Source: Typha latifolia (Eukaryota; Streptophyta; Magnoliopsida; Poales; Typhaceae). From it: DNA of 64,000 bases. Below, one piece after another: positions 10,759 through 21,920 of the stretch; positions within the stretch are counted from its first letter, which is position 1, and each line of letters starts with the position of its first letter. Below the pieces are notes generated by a model, which was given only the letters and a program-made list of their open reading frames with translations, made no database searches and had not been told where the DNA came from. The stretch covers positions 11,038,280-11,102,279 of the forward strand of contig CM034108.1 of NCBI GenBank assembly GCA_019914945.1. The letters are read 5' to 3'. Made by a program: the position numbers and the translations under genes.

Positions 10759-13374
10759 ATGGCAGGAAACAACAGCATCATGATGAACGTGACGCAACCA
10801 GCAGTTCCGATCTTCAAAGGAGAGAATTATGAGTTTTGGAGCATCAAGATGTCAACCTTGTTCAAATCTCATGGTCTGTGGGACTTGGTTGACAAAGGAG
10901 TTCCCAATCCAGATCCCAATCCACAAGAAACCACGAAGAGAGATGCAAGAGCGCTGCTCTTCATCCAACAAGCAGTGCATGATACAATCTTCTCAAAAAT
11001 TGCTGCAGCAACCAGTGCACAGGAGGCATGGACAACCCTGAAAACAGCATTTCAAGGAAGTTCACGAGTTATGACAATCAAATTGCAAGGCTTACGACGA
11101 GATTTCGAGACACTGCAAATGCAAACAGGAGAATCAGTGCAGATTTTTCTGTCTAGAGTAACAACCATTGTCAACCAAATTCGAACATTTGGAGACACCA
11201 TGGTAGAGAAGACAGTTGTGATGAAAGTGTTGAGGAGCCTAACACCCAAGTTTGATCATGTCGTCGCAGCAATAGAAGAGTCTAAAGATCTAGATACCTA
11301 CACCTTTGATGAACTCATGGGGTCACTACAGACTCATGAAGCAAGGCTGTCAAAGTCAGAAGATGAAGGCGATGAGAAGGCATTCTACACTCAGGGTGAG
11401 ACATCAAGAGGCAGTGGCAGAGGTAGAAGAGGCAAAGGCAGAGGCAATTTCGGAAGAGGAAGAGGTAGAGGCAGAAGCAACACAACCGAAAACACCCCTA
11501 CCTATGATGAATTCAAGAAGGACATTCAGTGCTACTACTGCAACAAATTTGGGCACTATCAGTACGAGTGTTACAAGAAGCAAAGAGATGAAACTCAGGC
11601 CTATTATGCAGAAGAGGAGGATGCACAACCAACACTCTTCATGGCTAGCAGTACAAGTGACAAAGTTGATGCAAGCAGTATTTGGTTCCTGGACAGTGGA
11701 TGTTCAAATCACATGACAGGCTACAAACAGTTGTTCGAAGAACTAGATGAAACATACAAGTTGAAGGTCAGGCTTGGTGATGACAAGATGATTCAAGTTG
11801 AAGGGAAGGGCACAGTAGCAGTCCACACAAAAACTGGTATGAGATATTTGCACAACGTTTATTTTATCCCAGATTTGACACAAAATCTGTTGAGTATTGG
11901 GCAGTTAATGGATAGTGGTTATTCAATTGTGTTTGAAGGAAAATCTTGTGTAATGAAATCCAAAAATCAGGTCTTGGTAGAGGTGAACATGACAATCAAT
12001 AAATTGTTTCCTTTGGAGGTTTCAAATATAAAGAAAAGAGCAATGACTGCAACCGTTTTAAATCAATCTGAGTTATGGCATCTTAGATATGGTCATTTAA
12101 ATATCAATGGTCTGAAACTGTTGAATCAAAAAGAAATGGTGTATGGCTTACCCGAAATCAAGCAAGTAGGTGTTTGTGAAGGGTGTATACTGGGTAAACA
12201 AGCCAAGTTTTCATTTCCAAAAGGTCAAGCTATGAGAGCAACACAAGTGCTTGAGTTGGTTCATGCAGATTTGTGTGGTCCAATGCAAACCGAATCACTG
12301 GGAGGTAGCAAATATTTTCTCCTTTTCACAGATGATTATAGTAGAATGAGTTGGGTGTATTTCTTGCAAAGCAAAGGAGAAGCATTCAGTAATTTCAAAG
12401 TGTTTAAAAGTCTTGTAGAGAAGCAATCTGAAAAGAAGTTGAAGGTGTTAAGAACAGATCGAGGAGGTGAGTTTCTCTCAAAAGAATTTATTAATTTCTG
12501 TGAAATTGAAGGGATACATCATGAGTTAACCACTCCATATACACCCGAGCAAAACGGAGTTGCTGAAAGAAAGAATAGAACGGTGGTGGAGATGGGAAGA
12601 AGTATGTTAAAATGCAAGATGTTACCAAACAAATTCTGGGCTGAAGCAGTGGCAACTGCTGTGTATATTTTGAATATCTCACCCACAAAAGCTGTTATGA
12701 ATAAAACCCCATTTGAGGCATGGTTTGAGAGGAAACCTGCAGTAAGTCATTTAAGGGTATTTGGGAGTATAGCCTATGCACTAATCAATCCACAAAAGAG
12801 AACGAAGCTTGATAACAAATCTGAAAAATTCCTTTTCATCGGGTATTGTACACAATCCAAAGGGTATCGGCTATACAATCCAGGAAATGGTAAAATTGTT
12901 GTGAGTAGAAATGTATTATTCGATGAAGAAGCAAGTTGGCAGTGGGAGAGTGTTGTACAACAAATTCAAGTTGAAGAAACAGTAGAAGAAAATGAAGAGA
13001 CAGTGGCACAAGATCAAACACACAACCAACATATCAGCAACAGCTCTAGTTGTACGACTGATGATGCAATGCCCGAAATGCGACCAAGGAAGTTTAAAAC
13101 AGTTCAAGAATTGTATGAAACCACTCAAGTACTCCTTGTTGCAGATCCCACAACGTATGAAGAAGCATCAGAAAAGCAAGAGTGGTGCAATGCAATGCAA
13201 GAAGAAATACAATCGATTGAGAAAAACAGAACTTGGCATTTGGTGAAGCTTCCTGAAGGTAAAAATGTTATTGGTTTAAAATGGGTTTTCAAAACTAAAT
13301 TTGGTGCAGATGGAAGTGTTCAAAAGTTCAAAGCCAGGCTTGTGGCAAAGGGTTATGCACAGAATATGGCATAG
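10759..13374 (+). CDS. Copia gag-protease-integrase and start of reverse transcriptase
   Basis: This open frame has 871 codons. Residues 1-~250 are a UBN2-type Gag. A CCHC zinc knuckle lies near residue 258 (CYYCNKFGHYQYEC). The aspartic protease motif (WFLDSGCSNHMTG) is near 308, and the GAG-pre-integrase histidines (LWHLRYGHLN) follow. The integrase core runs from about residue 500, with FTDDYSRM, RTDRGGEF and QNGVAERKNR supplying the D, D and E positions. The frame ends in a TAG at 13372-13374 soon after the start of the RT domain (KARLVAKGYAQ), where the conserved copia reading continues in another frame. This is consistent with a single-base loss near 13360. The rest of pol lies at 13375-14698. 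Confidence 0.93.
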   Translation: MAGNNSIMMNVTQPAVPIFKGENYEFWSIKMSTLFKSHGLWDLVDKGVPNPDPNPQETTKRDARALLFIQQAVHDTIFSKIAAATSAQEAWTTLKTAFQGSSRVMTIKLQGLRRDFETLQMQTGESVQIFLSRVTTIVNQIRTFGDTMVEKTVVMKVLRSLTPKFDHVVAAIEESKDLDTYTFDELMGSLQTHEARLSKSEDEGDEKAFYTQGETSRGSGRGRRGKGRGNFGRGRGRGRSNTTENTPTYDEFKKDIQCYYCNKFGHYQYECYKKQRDETQAYYAEEEDAQPTLFMASSTSDKVDASSIWFLDSGCSNHMTGYKQLFEELDETYKLKVRLGDDKMIQVEGKGTVAVHTKTGMRYLHNVYFIPDLTQNLLSIGQLMDSGYSIVFEGKSCVMKSKNQVLVEVNMTINKLFPLEVSNIKKRAMTATVLNQSELWHLRYGHLNINGLKLLNQKEMVYGLPEIKQVGVCEGCILGKQAKFSFPKGQAMRATQVLELVHADLCGPMQTESLGGSKYFLLFTDDYSRMSWVYFLQSKGEAFSNFKVFKSLVEKQSEKKLKVLRTDRGGEFLSKEFINFCEIEGIHHELTTPYTPEQNGVAERKNRTVVEMGRSMLKCKMLPNKFWAEAVATAVYILNISPTKAVMNKTPFEAWFERKPAVSHLRVFGSIAYALINPQKRTKLDNKSEKFLFIGYCTQSKGYRLYNPGNGKIVVSRNVLFDEEASWQWESVVQQIQVEETVEENEETVAQDQTHNQHISNSSSCTTDDAMPEMRPRKFKTVQELYETTQVLLVADPTTYEEASEKQEWCNAMQEEIQSIEKNRTWHLVKLPEGKNVIGLKWVFKTKFGADGSVQKFKARLVAKGYAQNMA

Positions 13375-14698
13375 ATTATGAAGAAACTTTTTCTCCTGTG
13401 GCCCGATTTGAGACAGTGAGGTTGTTGTTGGCACTTTCAGCTCAATTGAAGAAACCAGTCTACCAATTTGATGTAAAATCAGCCTTTCTCAATGGAGAAC
13501 TATTAGAAGAAGTGTATGTCGAGCAGCCTAAAGGATTTGAAATCAAGGGTAAAGAAGATTGGGTGTACAAACTAGCAAAGGCGTTGTATGGATTAAAACA
13601 GGCACCACGAGCGTGGTACAACAAAATTGATTCTTATTTTATAAATTCTGGGTTTGAAAGAAGTAAAAGTGAGCCTAATCTATATATTAAGAAGAAAGGA
13701 AAAGATGGTCTATTGATTGTATGTTTGTATGTTGATGATATGATTTATATGGGCACTAATGAGGAACTGGTGGAACAATTCAAAAGCAGCATGAAGCAGC
13801 AGTTTGAAATGTTAGATTTGGGTTTGTTACATTATTTCCTTGGTTTAGAAGTAGAGCAAGAGAAAGGTAGCATCTTTGTATCACAAAGGAAGTATGCATG
13901 TGATTTGTTAAAGAAGTTTGGGGTTACAGAAGATAAAATAGCATCAACACCTATGAATGTGAATGAAAAGTTAGAAAAGGATGATGGCTCAGGTTTAGCT
14001 AATGCAACTAGATACAGAAGCCTAATTGGAGGATTGATGTATTTGACTCACACAAGACCCGATATTTCCTATGCAGTTGGAGTGGTCTCAAGGCACATGC
14101 AAAACCCTACAAAGCATCACTTTGGCACAGCCAAAAGAATTTTGAATTATATTGCAGGTACAACAGACTATGGTGTATGGTATGGAAGCTCGAAAAATTT
14201 CAATCTGATTGGCTACAGTGACAGTGATTGGGCAGGATGTGCAGAGGATCGAAAGAGCACTTCAGGACACTTGTTTACTCTCGGCACAAGTGCAGTTTCA
14301 TGGAGTTCAAAGAAGCAAGCAACAGTGGCATTGTCAACCTCTGAGGCAGAATATTCAGCAGTCAGTTCAGCAGCAACCCAAGCAGTTTGGTTGAGACGCA
14401 TACTTGCTAGTTTTGAGCAAGAACAAAGAAAGAGCCTACGGTGATATTTTGTGACAACCAATCAGCAATAGCAATGACGGAGAATCCAGCATTTCATGGA
14501 AGAACCAAGCATATCGACATCCGTGTGCATTTCATTCGTGACCTTGTGGCGAATGGTGATGTTGAGATAAGATACATCAATACAGACAAGCAGGCAGCGG
14601 ACATACTTACAAAGGCATTAGCACGAGGCAAATTTGAACTATTTAGATCGGCACTTGGAGTTAGGAATTTTGCATCAAGGGGGAGTGTTGAATATTGA
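13375..14698 (+). pseudogene. Copia reverse transcriptase and RNase H, out of frame with the upstream part
   Basis: The frame running to 14444 (first ATG at 13398) holds the RT palm with YVDDMIYMG, QFDVKSAFLNGEL and LYGLKQAPRAWY, then the RNase H start (GYSDSDWAGCAEDRKSTSGH and ALSTSEAEY). It stops at 14444. The conserved remainder of RNase H (FCDNQSAIAM, GRTKHIDIRVHFIRD, AADILTKAL) is in a third frame from about 14441 to 14698 and runs into the 3' LTR. Both frame changes are one-base losses next to short A runs. All catalytic residues that I can see are present. Confidence 0.9.
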
Positions 14699-14961
14699 TA
14701 CAAAATTAGTTCGGATTAGATGTATTCCAGATCAGCAATTGACGTGATGTAATTGGGTTAGTTATTTACTTTAGATATAACTAGTAGTGGGTAGTTTCTC
14801 CTAAATTTAGTTAAGACATGGGTAGTGGGAAGTTATGTTATTTCAGCTTAAGTGGTTCTGTAATTAAAAAAAAATATTGTATCTTAGAGTCATTGTATTA
14901 AGAAGTTTTCGTTTCAGCAAAAACTCTGTGTTTTTGTCTATTTCCAGTAAAAATTCCAACA
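14686..14961 (+). repeat. 3' LTR of the copia element
   Basis: This is the 276-bp partner of the 5' LTR, with no difference visible by eye. It is preceded by the purine-rich tract and followed by the target-site copy CTATA. Confidence 0.97.
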
Positions 14962-15192
14962 CTATATCTCGTGCTAGCTCCAGTTAGCAACTCCATAGGC
15001 ATTGTTGTCTGTGTGACCATAGTCAAAAGTAGAAGAGGATGTATAGGATTGTTCAAATCTGGTGTGCTTCCGCAAGCCACGAGTAGGACGGCTCATCGTG
15101 AAATAACTATCCTCGCACTTGTTATCTTTTCTCACATACTATCTGATGTGTTTGTTTATATCCTCATCTTTCTATTAGCGTTAGTTAAGTAG

Positions 15193-16756
15193 AAAATAAT
15201 TTTTATGGAACTATACATAGCTATTTCAGAAACATGCAGGGGAACTCTTGAAATAGTTTGTAATATAACTTTATTTTTATTCTACTTCTTAATTTGCATG
15301 TACTTGTGATACTACTTTCAATTGAAATCTAAAAGCTTGTTTATAACACGAAAATTTTATTTAGAACTTAAATATTGAGTTATAAATGAGTTATTGTGAT
15401 GAACACCTATAATATATTGTGTTAAGTATATGCTAATCATGTACTGCATGCTTAACAAATTGCCATGTCTTGGCATCTAATGTTGTTTTGTGACGTGTTG
15501 GAAGTGGATATTATTTTTGCCATGGAAATGATTCCCATTTGGTAACGAGATAATTGTTAACTAATTCAAGGATGAACTTGATCAATATGAGTAAGTTATA
15601 ATTTTTCTAATCCAGCTAGAATATTTCCTACATATTCATGATAAAGATAAAGAGTTATGATGATAAAGTAATCTGTCCCCTCCCTCACTTATATATAGAG
15701 AGAGCTCATATCTATCAATGGCCACATAAGTGAGAGGCAGACTTGATCAAACGGCCCAGGCCGCCCGTGCCCGGCCCGACCCACGGCCCAGCCCGAACTA
15801 CCCATGGGGGCATGAGCTACCCCTTTGCTCGCCTGACCCGGTCGAGAAGCCCGCCCGTTTGGCCCGCAACTAGGCCCGCCCATTCTGCTACAGTATTTAC
15901 TCGTCGTTATGCTAAGTATTTACCTATTCTGCTATAGTAAAAACTAACTAAAATTTTAGTACTAAACCGTTTTACATTTTTTTAAGCACACATTTAAATT
16001 TTTTTAAATTTATTATTATTTTTTAAATGGAGGAACATAAATAGTTTTTTTAAAAATAAGCTAATAGTAAAAAAATTCTAAAAATAGCTAAAATGTGGGT
16101 TAGGCCGAATGATTGGTGGGTCGGGCCGGCGGGCGGTAACAGACTACACTATTCTAGCCCGGCCATAATCCAGCCCGGCCTGAGTGATTGGTGGGTTGGG
16201 CCGTGAACAAATACTTAAGCCCGGTTGGCCCGAAAAGCCAGGCCTGAACCCGGCCCGGCCCGCCCGATGATCATGTCTAGTGAGAGGGAGGAAGCTAAGT
16301 AATTCTTAGTGCAAAGAGATTCAAGACATACAGATGATCCTTTCTATCTAAAGAATTAGTGTGGATCGGCATCTTATCTGCTATATCTGCTATGTCATGT
16401 AAATCTCTAATCCTAATAAAAATTTAAATTAACATGACGAGCACTACATATGTGTGGAAGTTGAGCAATCTAAATCAACAATTATGAAATAGAGATCTCA
16501 ACAAGAATAACTTAAACTGCAACCAAATCACACACAAGCAATCCTAAACCTTGAATAATTTACGTGGTTCTGCTTATATAGTTGACATGCACAGACGGAG
16601 ATGACGAAAGGATCCACTAATAATATAACAGAATATAGGTAGAGATAATCACTCAAAATTAATCACAAATCAACTATAATCTCACTCTAAAACAAAATAT
16701 AACATCGGGTTCGCCTGAATCATTTGAACGAAGGCGAAAGACAAATTGCAATGTCC
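15193..16756 (+). repeat. 3' flank of array copy 2, homologous to the 3' flank of copy 3
   Basis: The sequence after the copy 2 stop matches 25082-26070 in order, for example GGGGAACTCTTGAAAT and CTTAATTTGCATGTACTTGT near 15239-15306, and TTGAACGAAGGCGAAAGACA near 16725. The match is broken by the GC-rich element at 15737-16278 and ends where the minus-strand copia fragment begins. There is no gene of its own here. Confidence 0.85.
15737..16278. mobile_element. Non-autonomous hAT-like element
   Basis: About 542 bp of GC-rich sequence, absent at the matching position of the copy 3 flank (near 25607), is bounded by an 8-bp direct repeat AGTGAGAG (15729-15736 and 16279-16286; the repeat could extend to 9 bp). 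The ends form imperfect inverted repeats: CAGACTTGATC at the left and, reading inward from the right, AGACATGATCATCGGGC. Both ends carry GGCCCG-rich motifs. The 8-bp target duplication and terminal sequence point to the hAT superfamily. No transposase is encoded. Confidence 0.8.
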
Positions 16757-17001
16757 TGTTGTAGATCATACCACACACAGACCAAAGAATAAAATAAATA
16801 AATTAGAGGCACCGAGATTTAATATGATTCGATAATATGCCTACGTCCACGGGCAATGATCACTAGCCAATTTCTTTTCTAATCAATCATACTAAGAGTT
16901 TGCATTGTTTAAATAGAGATAAACCCAAGCCACGTCCACACCGGGTGGTTGTTATAACTACCCAAGTAAATATAGGAGATAGACTTCAAAACCATGTAAC
17001 A
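16757..17001 (-). repeat. 3' LTR of the minus-strand copia fragment
   Basis: About 245 bp start on the minus strand with TGTTACATGG and end with GATCTACAACA. A purine-rich stretch (CTTCAAGTGGGAG) lies just outside the start, as expected at a 3' LTR. It contains the GCCTACGTCCACGG wording common in plant copia LTRs. Confidence 0.75.
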
Positions 17002-19500
17002 AACTCCCACTTGAAGACTAGTCTCTTCAATCCATGCAAAGAACACATGTTGATCATCTGCCCTATAGATTACCATTATCAAGTAACCACAAGCCCGAGA
17101 GAAATTTTGCACGAAACAAATTTCTCCCTTGTAATAGGCTTAGTCATCACATCTGCAATATTATTGTTGGTACGGATCTTCTGCACTGAAATCTTTTCTT
17201 ATTCCACAACATCACGTCGTACAAAGTGGTATTGGACATCAATATGTTTCGTACAAGCATGGTATACATGATTCCTTATCAAACATAAGGCACTATGACT
17301 ATCACAATATATGACGGCTTTCTTCTGATAGACACCAAAGTCTTCAAGCAACCTCTTTAGCCAAATAACCTCTTTAGCTGCATGTGTGGCCGCCATGTAC
17401 TCAGCTTCGGTAGTTGACAATGCTACTACAAATTGCAACCTTGACATCCAACATACTGCAGCTCCAGCTAAAGTAAATATATAACATGTGGTCGACCTCC
17501 TTCTATCTAGATCTTCTGCAAAGTCTGCATATCTTTGCTACCATTACATAGAGCAACATCAGAAGTACCCTTCAAATATCGAAGGATCCACTTCACAGCA
17601 GTCCAATGTTCTCTTCCCGGGATCGCCATGTACTTACTTACTGCTCCCATTGCTTGTGCAATGTTTGGTCTGGTGCACACCATGGCAAACATAAGACTTC
17701 CTACTGCTGACGAGTAAGGCACTTGAGATGTATCTTCCTTTTTCGCTTCAGAGCTAGGACACTGTCTAGAGGATAATTTATATCCAATAGAAAAATGAGT
17801 ACTAACTGGTTTAGAATTCTACATATTGAAGCAATAGAGAATTCTGTCAACATAACTCTTTTGAGTCACTCAGAATTTTTTTGTTATTTCTGTCTCTAAG
17901 CACTGTCATTCTAAGTATCTAATTCACTGGCCCCAAGTCTTTCATAGCAAATTCCCTAGCCAACTGAGCTTTCAATGTTGCAATGTCTTCTTTGTACCTG
18001 CAACTAACATATCATCGACATATAATAGCAAGATTATAAAGCCACCATTAACAAAACTATGAAAATATGCACAATAATCTGCCTCACATCTCATAAATCC
18101 CAAGCTCAATATGAAAGAGTCAAACCGCTTATACCAACACATTATCACCTGTTTCAACTCATATAGCGATTTGGTCAGCCTGCAAACTTCTTATTTTCTT
18201 CAATAAATCCTTCGGGTTGAGACATATAAATTTCTTCATTTAACTTTCCATGCAAAACTGCTGTCTTAACATCTAGTTGCTCTAACTCTAAGTCAAGCAC
18301 TGCTGCAATACTTAAAACAACACAAATAGTACTTAAACGAACAACAAGAGAGAATATTTTATTAAAGTCAACACCCGACTGCTGAGCATACCCTTTGGCC
18401 ACTAGTTTGGCCCTATACCTCTCGATATTGCCAGTAGCATTTTTCTTTAATTTGTAGACCCACCTGTAACCAATGGCATTGAGCCCTTCTAGTAATTTAA
18501 CTAGTTCCTATATCTTATTCATATGCAAAGCTTCCATTTCTTCTTCCATGGAGATCTGCCAATTTGCTGCACTTGTAGATTCACATGCTTTTTTATAAGA
18601 AGTAGGTTCATGCTCTTCTGAGATGCATGCATAAGCTGTCTCATAGTCCTGGAGACATGTGGGAGGTCATCGAATTCTGGCTACTCGGCTTTGACCTTCT
18701 TGAGCCTCAAACTCAACATTATGCTCATCATCAGTTATTTCTTCATTATCCACCTCAACATCTAGAATGTTAGGTAGATTCAGTAGATTCTCTAAAGATT
18801 CTACTTCAATAATTTATGCTCTTTCCAAGTTAGATTGTACCATTTATTTTTGCATCAAGTTCTCATTAAAAGCATCTCAACTAATTACAATCTTGTGGGC
18901 ACTAGGATCCCACAACCTGTACCCCTTTGTACCATCTACATAGCTAAGAAAAACACATCTTTTGGACCTTGGGTCCAATTTAGTTATTTGCTCATTAGGA
19001 ACCCAAACATAAGCATCACAACCAAAAATATGCAGAAATGAATAATTCACTGGTTTACCAGTCCATACCTCATGTGGGATCTTGTATTCACAAGCAGTAG
19101 TAGGAGAGCGATTCACCAAATAACATAATGTTTAGACTGCTTCTGCCCAAAATTCTTGCCCAAGTTCAGCTCCACTCAACATACTTCTAGCCCATTCCAT
19201 GAGAGTGCGATTCATGCGCTCGGCTACCCCATTTTGTTGTGGAGTGCCAGGAACAATATATTGTCTATTTATGTCATGCTCACTACAAAAATTCCTAAAC
19301 TCGTTTGAGGTAAATTCACCTCTATTATCAACACTTAATCCTCTTTCCAGTCTTATTTTCAACTAAAACTTTAAATTTCTTCAAACATGAAAAAGTATCA
19401 TATTTCCTTTTCAGCATATACACCCACACTTTTCTGAAAATATCATCAATTAAAGATAGAAAATAGCATGCACCACCCATAGATATGACAGCCTCATATA
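16757..19500 (-). mobile_element. Decayed, 5'-truncated Ty1/copia fragment
   Basis: On the minus strand, pieces of copia pol follow one another from 19500 down to 17199: integrase (SMGGACYFLSLIDD, then DNRGEFTSNEF and TPQQNGVAERMNR), RT (QLDVKTAVLHGKL, LLLYVDDMLVAG), and RNase H (LSTTEAEYMAATHAAKEVIW, TKHIDVQYHFVR). They are spread over several frames with stops. Gag, protease and the 5' LTR are missing; the fragment ends abruptly at about 19500, where the copy 3 upstream homology begins. The left boundary is sharp: the copy 3 flank has CAATGTCC continuing with other sequence at the point where the LTR starts here. It is unrelated in sequence to the young element at 10443. Confidence 0.9.
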
Positions 19501-20610
19501 GTGTTCTAGTTCTCTTCGATGTCTCACAGTTTTTTTTTCTCTTTGAGAAAACTTTTTAATGTAATTTGTTATTCGAACTCTATTTGATGCATGGTATTAT
19601 TAATTACATTTCTTTTTTAATTTGTATTACTACTACAAGCTATTATATAGATGAGTTTTTTAAATACCGAACTTTTTAATGTCTTATTGACCGTAACAAT
19701 CCTCATTAAGTTTTTTAATGTTAAAGCAAAAGGGAAAAAAAAAGGAGAAGATTTACCTAAACCTGATGGAGTTGAATTCCGTGTCGATTGCTTTCTCTAT
19801 CCATCCATCCATCATCTGCTCACTTAATAATAACGTGGGGGCTTAATCAATAAAATAATAAAAAGAGCATATTTTATTTATAACATAATCAAAATATATA
19901 AGGTGCTACTTATAATATATTCTCTCTAAAACGTGCTGATATATTCGGGATCCTTTAATTCAACGTAGACGATCTTAGACTATCATATATTTCTCTACTG
20001 TGTGTGTCATGTTATTTCTCTCCTTATTATCTACCAACTAATTGGTTTTACAGAATCTCATGCTCTTATGATTGATTTGCTTACGAGTATTTAAATTATA
20101 TTTTAATATCTTTCCACAGGGCATTTTTAGAGACTAAAGAAGATTTTTTAATTAGGAAAAGATCTATATTTTAAATAACATATAAATCTACTTTAGTACC
20201 ATGTTAATCCATCAACTAAAAGCTTAGATTTTTAGGGAACAAAAAAGAATTGTATTTTATACTTTGACCAAGACACTTACATTATAGTGTTAATCTTGTC
20301 CATTCGATGTGAAATTCTTTACTTTGGAAAGTAAGAGAGAAAGTAGCCAGAAGAAGGATTTCAAGAAAGGTTTCTTAATTGGGACCAAAGACGAGGAGGG
20401 AGGAGGGAGAAGGAGATCGAAGGAAACGCATAGTACTTGGAGAATCAATAATATCCCAGTGCGAAGCTAAGTGGATGGTGGCGGCTGAGGAGCATCGATT
20501 CGCGTGCTTCTTATAAGAGATGGAGCGGAGAAGTGCTCGTTCTAGGACGAACGAACGCCTGTCTTCTCGTACGTCCTGCATACTTTCCCCATAATATATA
20601 ATTATCATAT
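19501..20610 (+). repeat. Duplicated upstream region of array copy 3
   Basis: This matches 6970-7918 upstream of copy 2 in order, including the last ~250 bp before the ATG (TCCTGCATACTTTCCCCATA and ATATAATTATCATATATGGA). It keeps ~200 bp near 19850-20050 that copy 2 has lost. There is no separate gene. Presumed promoter elements cannot be picked out with confidence. Confidence 0.8.
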
Positions 20611-21397
20611 ATGGAAAATCCTCAAACTCAAGCAGATCCAATCGGTCCTAACCGGATCCCCATGGATCCTGAGTTGTTCATAGCAGCAACGACAGGGGAT
20701 AAGAATCTCTTCAATAGGCTAGTTGGAGCTCCCGTAGCAACAAATGAAACAGTCATTGCAGTTCCTAACTACGATCCTCTCTCAGCACAAGACACAAGAG
20801 CCATCAGCCTCCTTGGAGTAACCATAGGGGGCAACACGGCCCTCCATATCGCCGCTACCCATGGACACTTGGAGCTTGCTCAATTGATCTGCGAGAAAGA
20901 AATGTCCCTCCTGGTGGCTCGCAATGTGATGCTCGAGACGCCGTTGCACTGCGCTGTAAGGGCTGGGCATGACAAAATAGTTTCCTTTTTTGTCACTTCT
21001 TTCACTAGCGAGGGTAAGGATGCCGGAGTCGGAAATAGGACGGCGATAAGAGCAAGGAATCGTCATGAGGAGACTGCGTTACATCTGGCAGTCCAAAATG
21101 GCCATGTAGACATTGCCAAGGAGTTAATGTCATCTGATCCCGAACTGGCGAGTATGGTAGACGAACAAGGTATATCTCCGCTCTATTTGGCCGCCAATGC
21201 AGGTTCTCTTGCTGTTCTCCGCGCCATACTTGGATCATCATCTTCTACAACACCAACGACCGTATCTTATGCCGGACCAGATGGACAAACTGCCATGCAT
21301 GCAGCTGTCTTCCTCAAAAAATCAGGTGTTATTAATTAATTTGCATTTAGCACCCTATCTTACTTTTCCAGTAGCTAATTTTCTCTATATTTAAAGG

Positions 21398-21920
21398 TGT
21401 TATTAATTTCAAAATTTTATTTAAATTTAAAATTAGTAATTAAAAAAATTTAAACAAAAACCTTAAAGTTTGGTAACAGTTATTTTAAAATAATTAATCG
21501 GCTGAATTGTCTCAAACACTTATAAATACATTTTTATCTATAAAATATATTAAAAAGTTTTAAATCAAATATAAAAGCTTGGGCTATTTTTTTCTCAATT
21601 TTTCTCTTATATATTATTTTTTTTTATTGAATCGGAGGAGCAAAGAATGTTATTCTCTCAAAGAAACATTGAAAATTTGTGCGATTCAAATAAAATTTTG
21701 AATTGTACTTTAGAGGAAAGATAAGTGGGTTACCGTGTAGAGAGGGCGCCACTTTTCTTTAGGATAGCAACACTTCGGTGTGTCTCACAGGTTAGAGTTA
21801 TTTAATATTTTATTATTATTTATATTAAATTATATTTAGTTTTATTCTTTTAAACAAAAATTTGGATTTAATTTGCGCATAAATATTATTATTTTAGTTT
21901 TTAGAAAATTAAAATTAATA
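21398..21920. repeat. Left LTR of the non-autonomous element
   Basis: It shares blocks with the right repeat: TTTTATTTAAATTTAAAATT, CTCAATTTTTCTCTTATATA, GAGGGCGCCACTTTT against GAGGGTGTCACTTTT, and GCATAAATATT near the end. The right edge is approximate. Confidence 0.75.

Larger units (their letters stand above)
10443..14961 (+). mobile_element. Full-length Ty1/copia LTR retrotransposon inserted in copy 2 exon 3
   Basis: The element is 4519 bp, starts TGTTGAATATTG, ends AAATTCCAACA, and is flanked by the 5-bp target duplication CTATA (10438-10442 and 14962-14966). The 5' LTR is 10443-10718 and the 3' LTR 14686-14961, both 276 bp and identical by eye. A primer-binding site complementary to initiator Met tRNA (TGGTATCAGAGC) is at 10723-10734, and a purine-rich tract (CATCAAGGGGGAG) sits just before the 3' LTR. 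Domain order is gag, protease, integrase, RT, RNase H, the copia order. Lineage is uncertain; the polyprotein looks closer to TNT1/Tork-type elements than to Ale-type, but I cannot run a phylogeny. Confidence 0.97.
7919..15192 (+). pseudogene. Ankyrin-PGG gene, array copy 2, disabled
   Basis: The exons correspond to copy 1: 7919-8632, 8774-9315 and 10004-15192, the last split by a copia element. Lesions seen: a TAA at 8189-8191 where copy 3 has CAA; a one-base loss near 8595 (ACAACTGCC against ACAAACTGCC in copy 3); a TGA at 9256-9258; and a missing G in the PGG codons near 10212 (CCTGGGGTTAC against CCTGGGGGTTAC in copy 1). The 4.5-kb retrotransposon is inserted at 10443. The intact remainder of the membrane region resumes at 14962 (VSNSIGIVVC motif) and ends in a TAG at 15190-15192. 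With at least four independent point lesions it cannot make a full-length protein. The decay of exons 1 and 2 did not depend on the insertion, which has identical LTRs and so looks younger (inference). Confidence 0.92.

Noticed and set aside
15689..15937. Pro/Arg-rich open frames on both strands
   Set aside because: They are products of the GGCCCG-rich hAT-like element, not genes.
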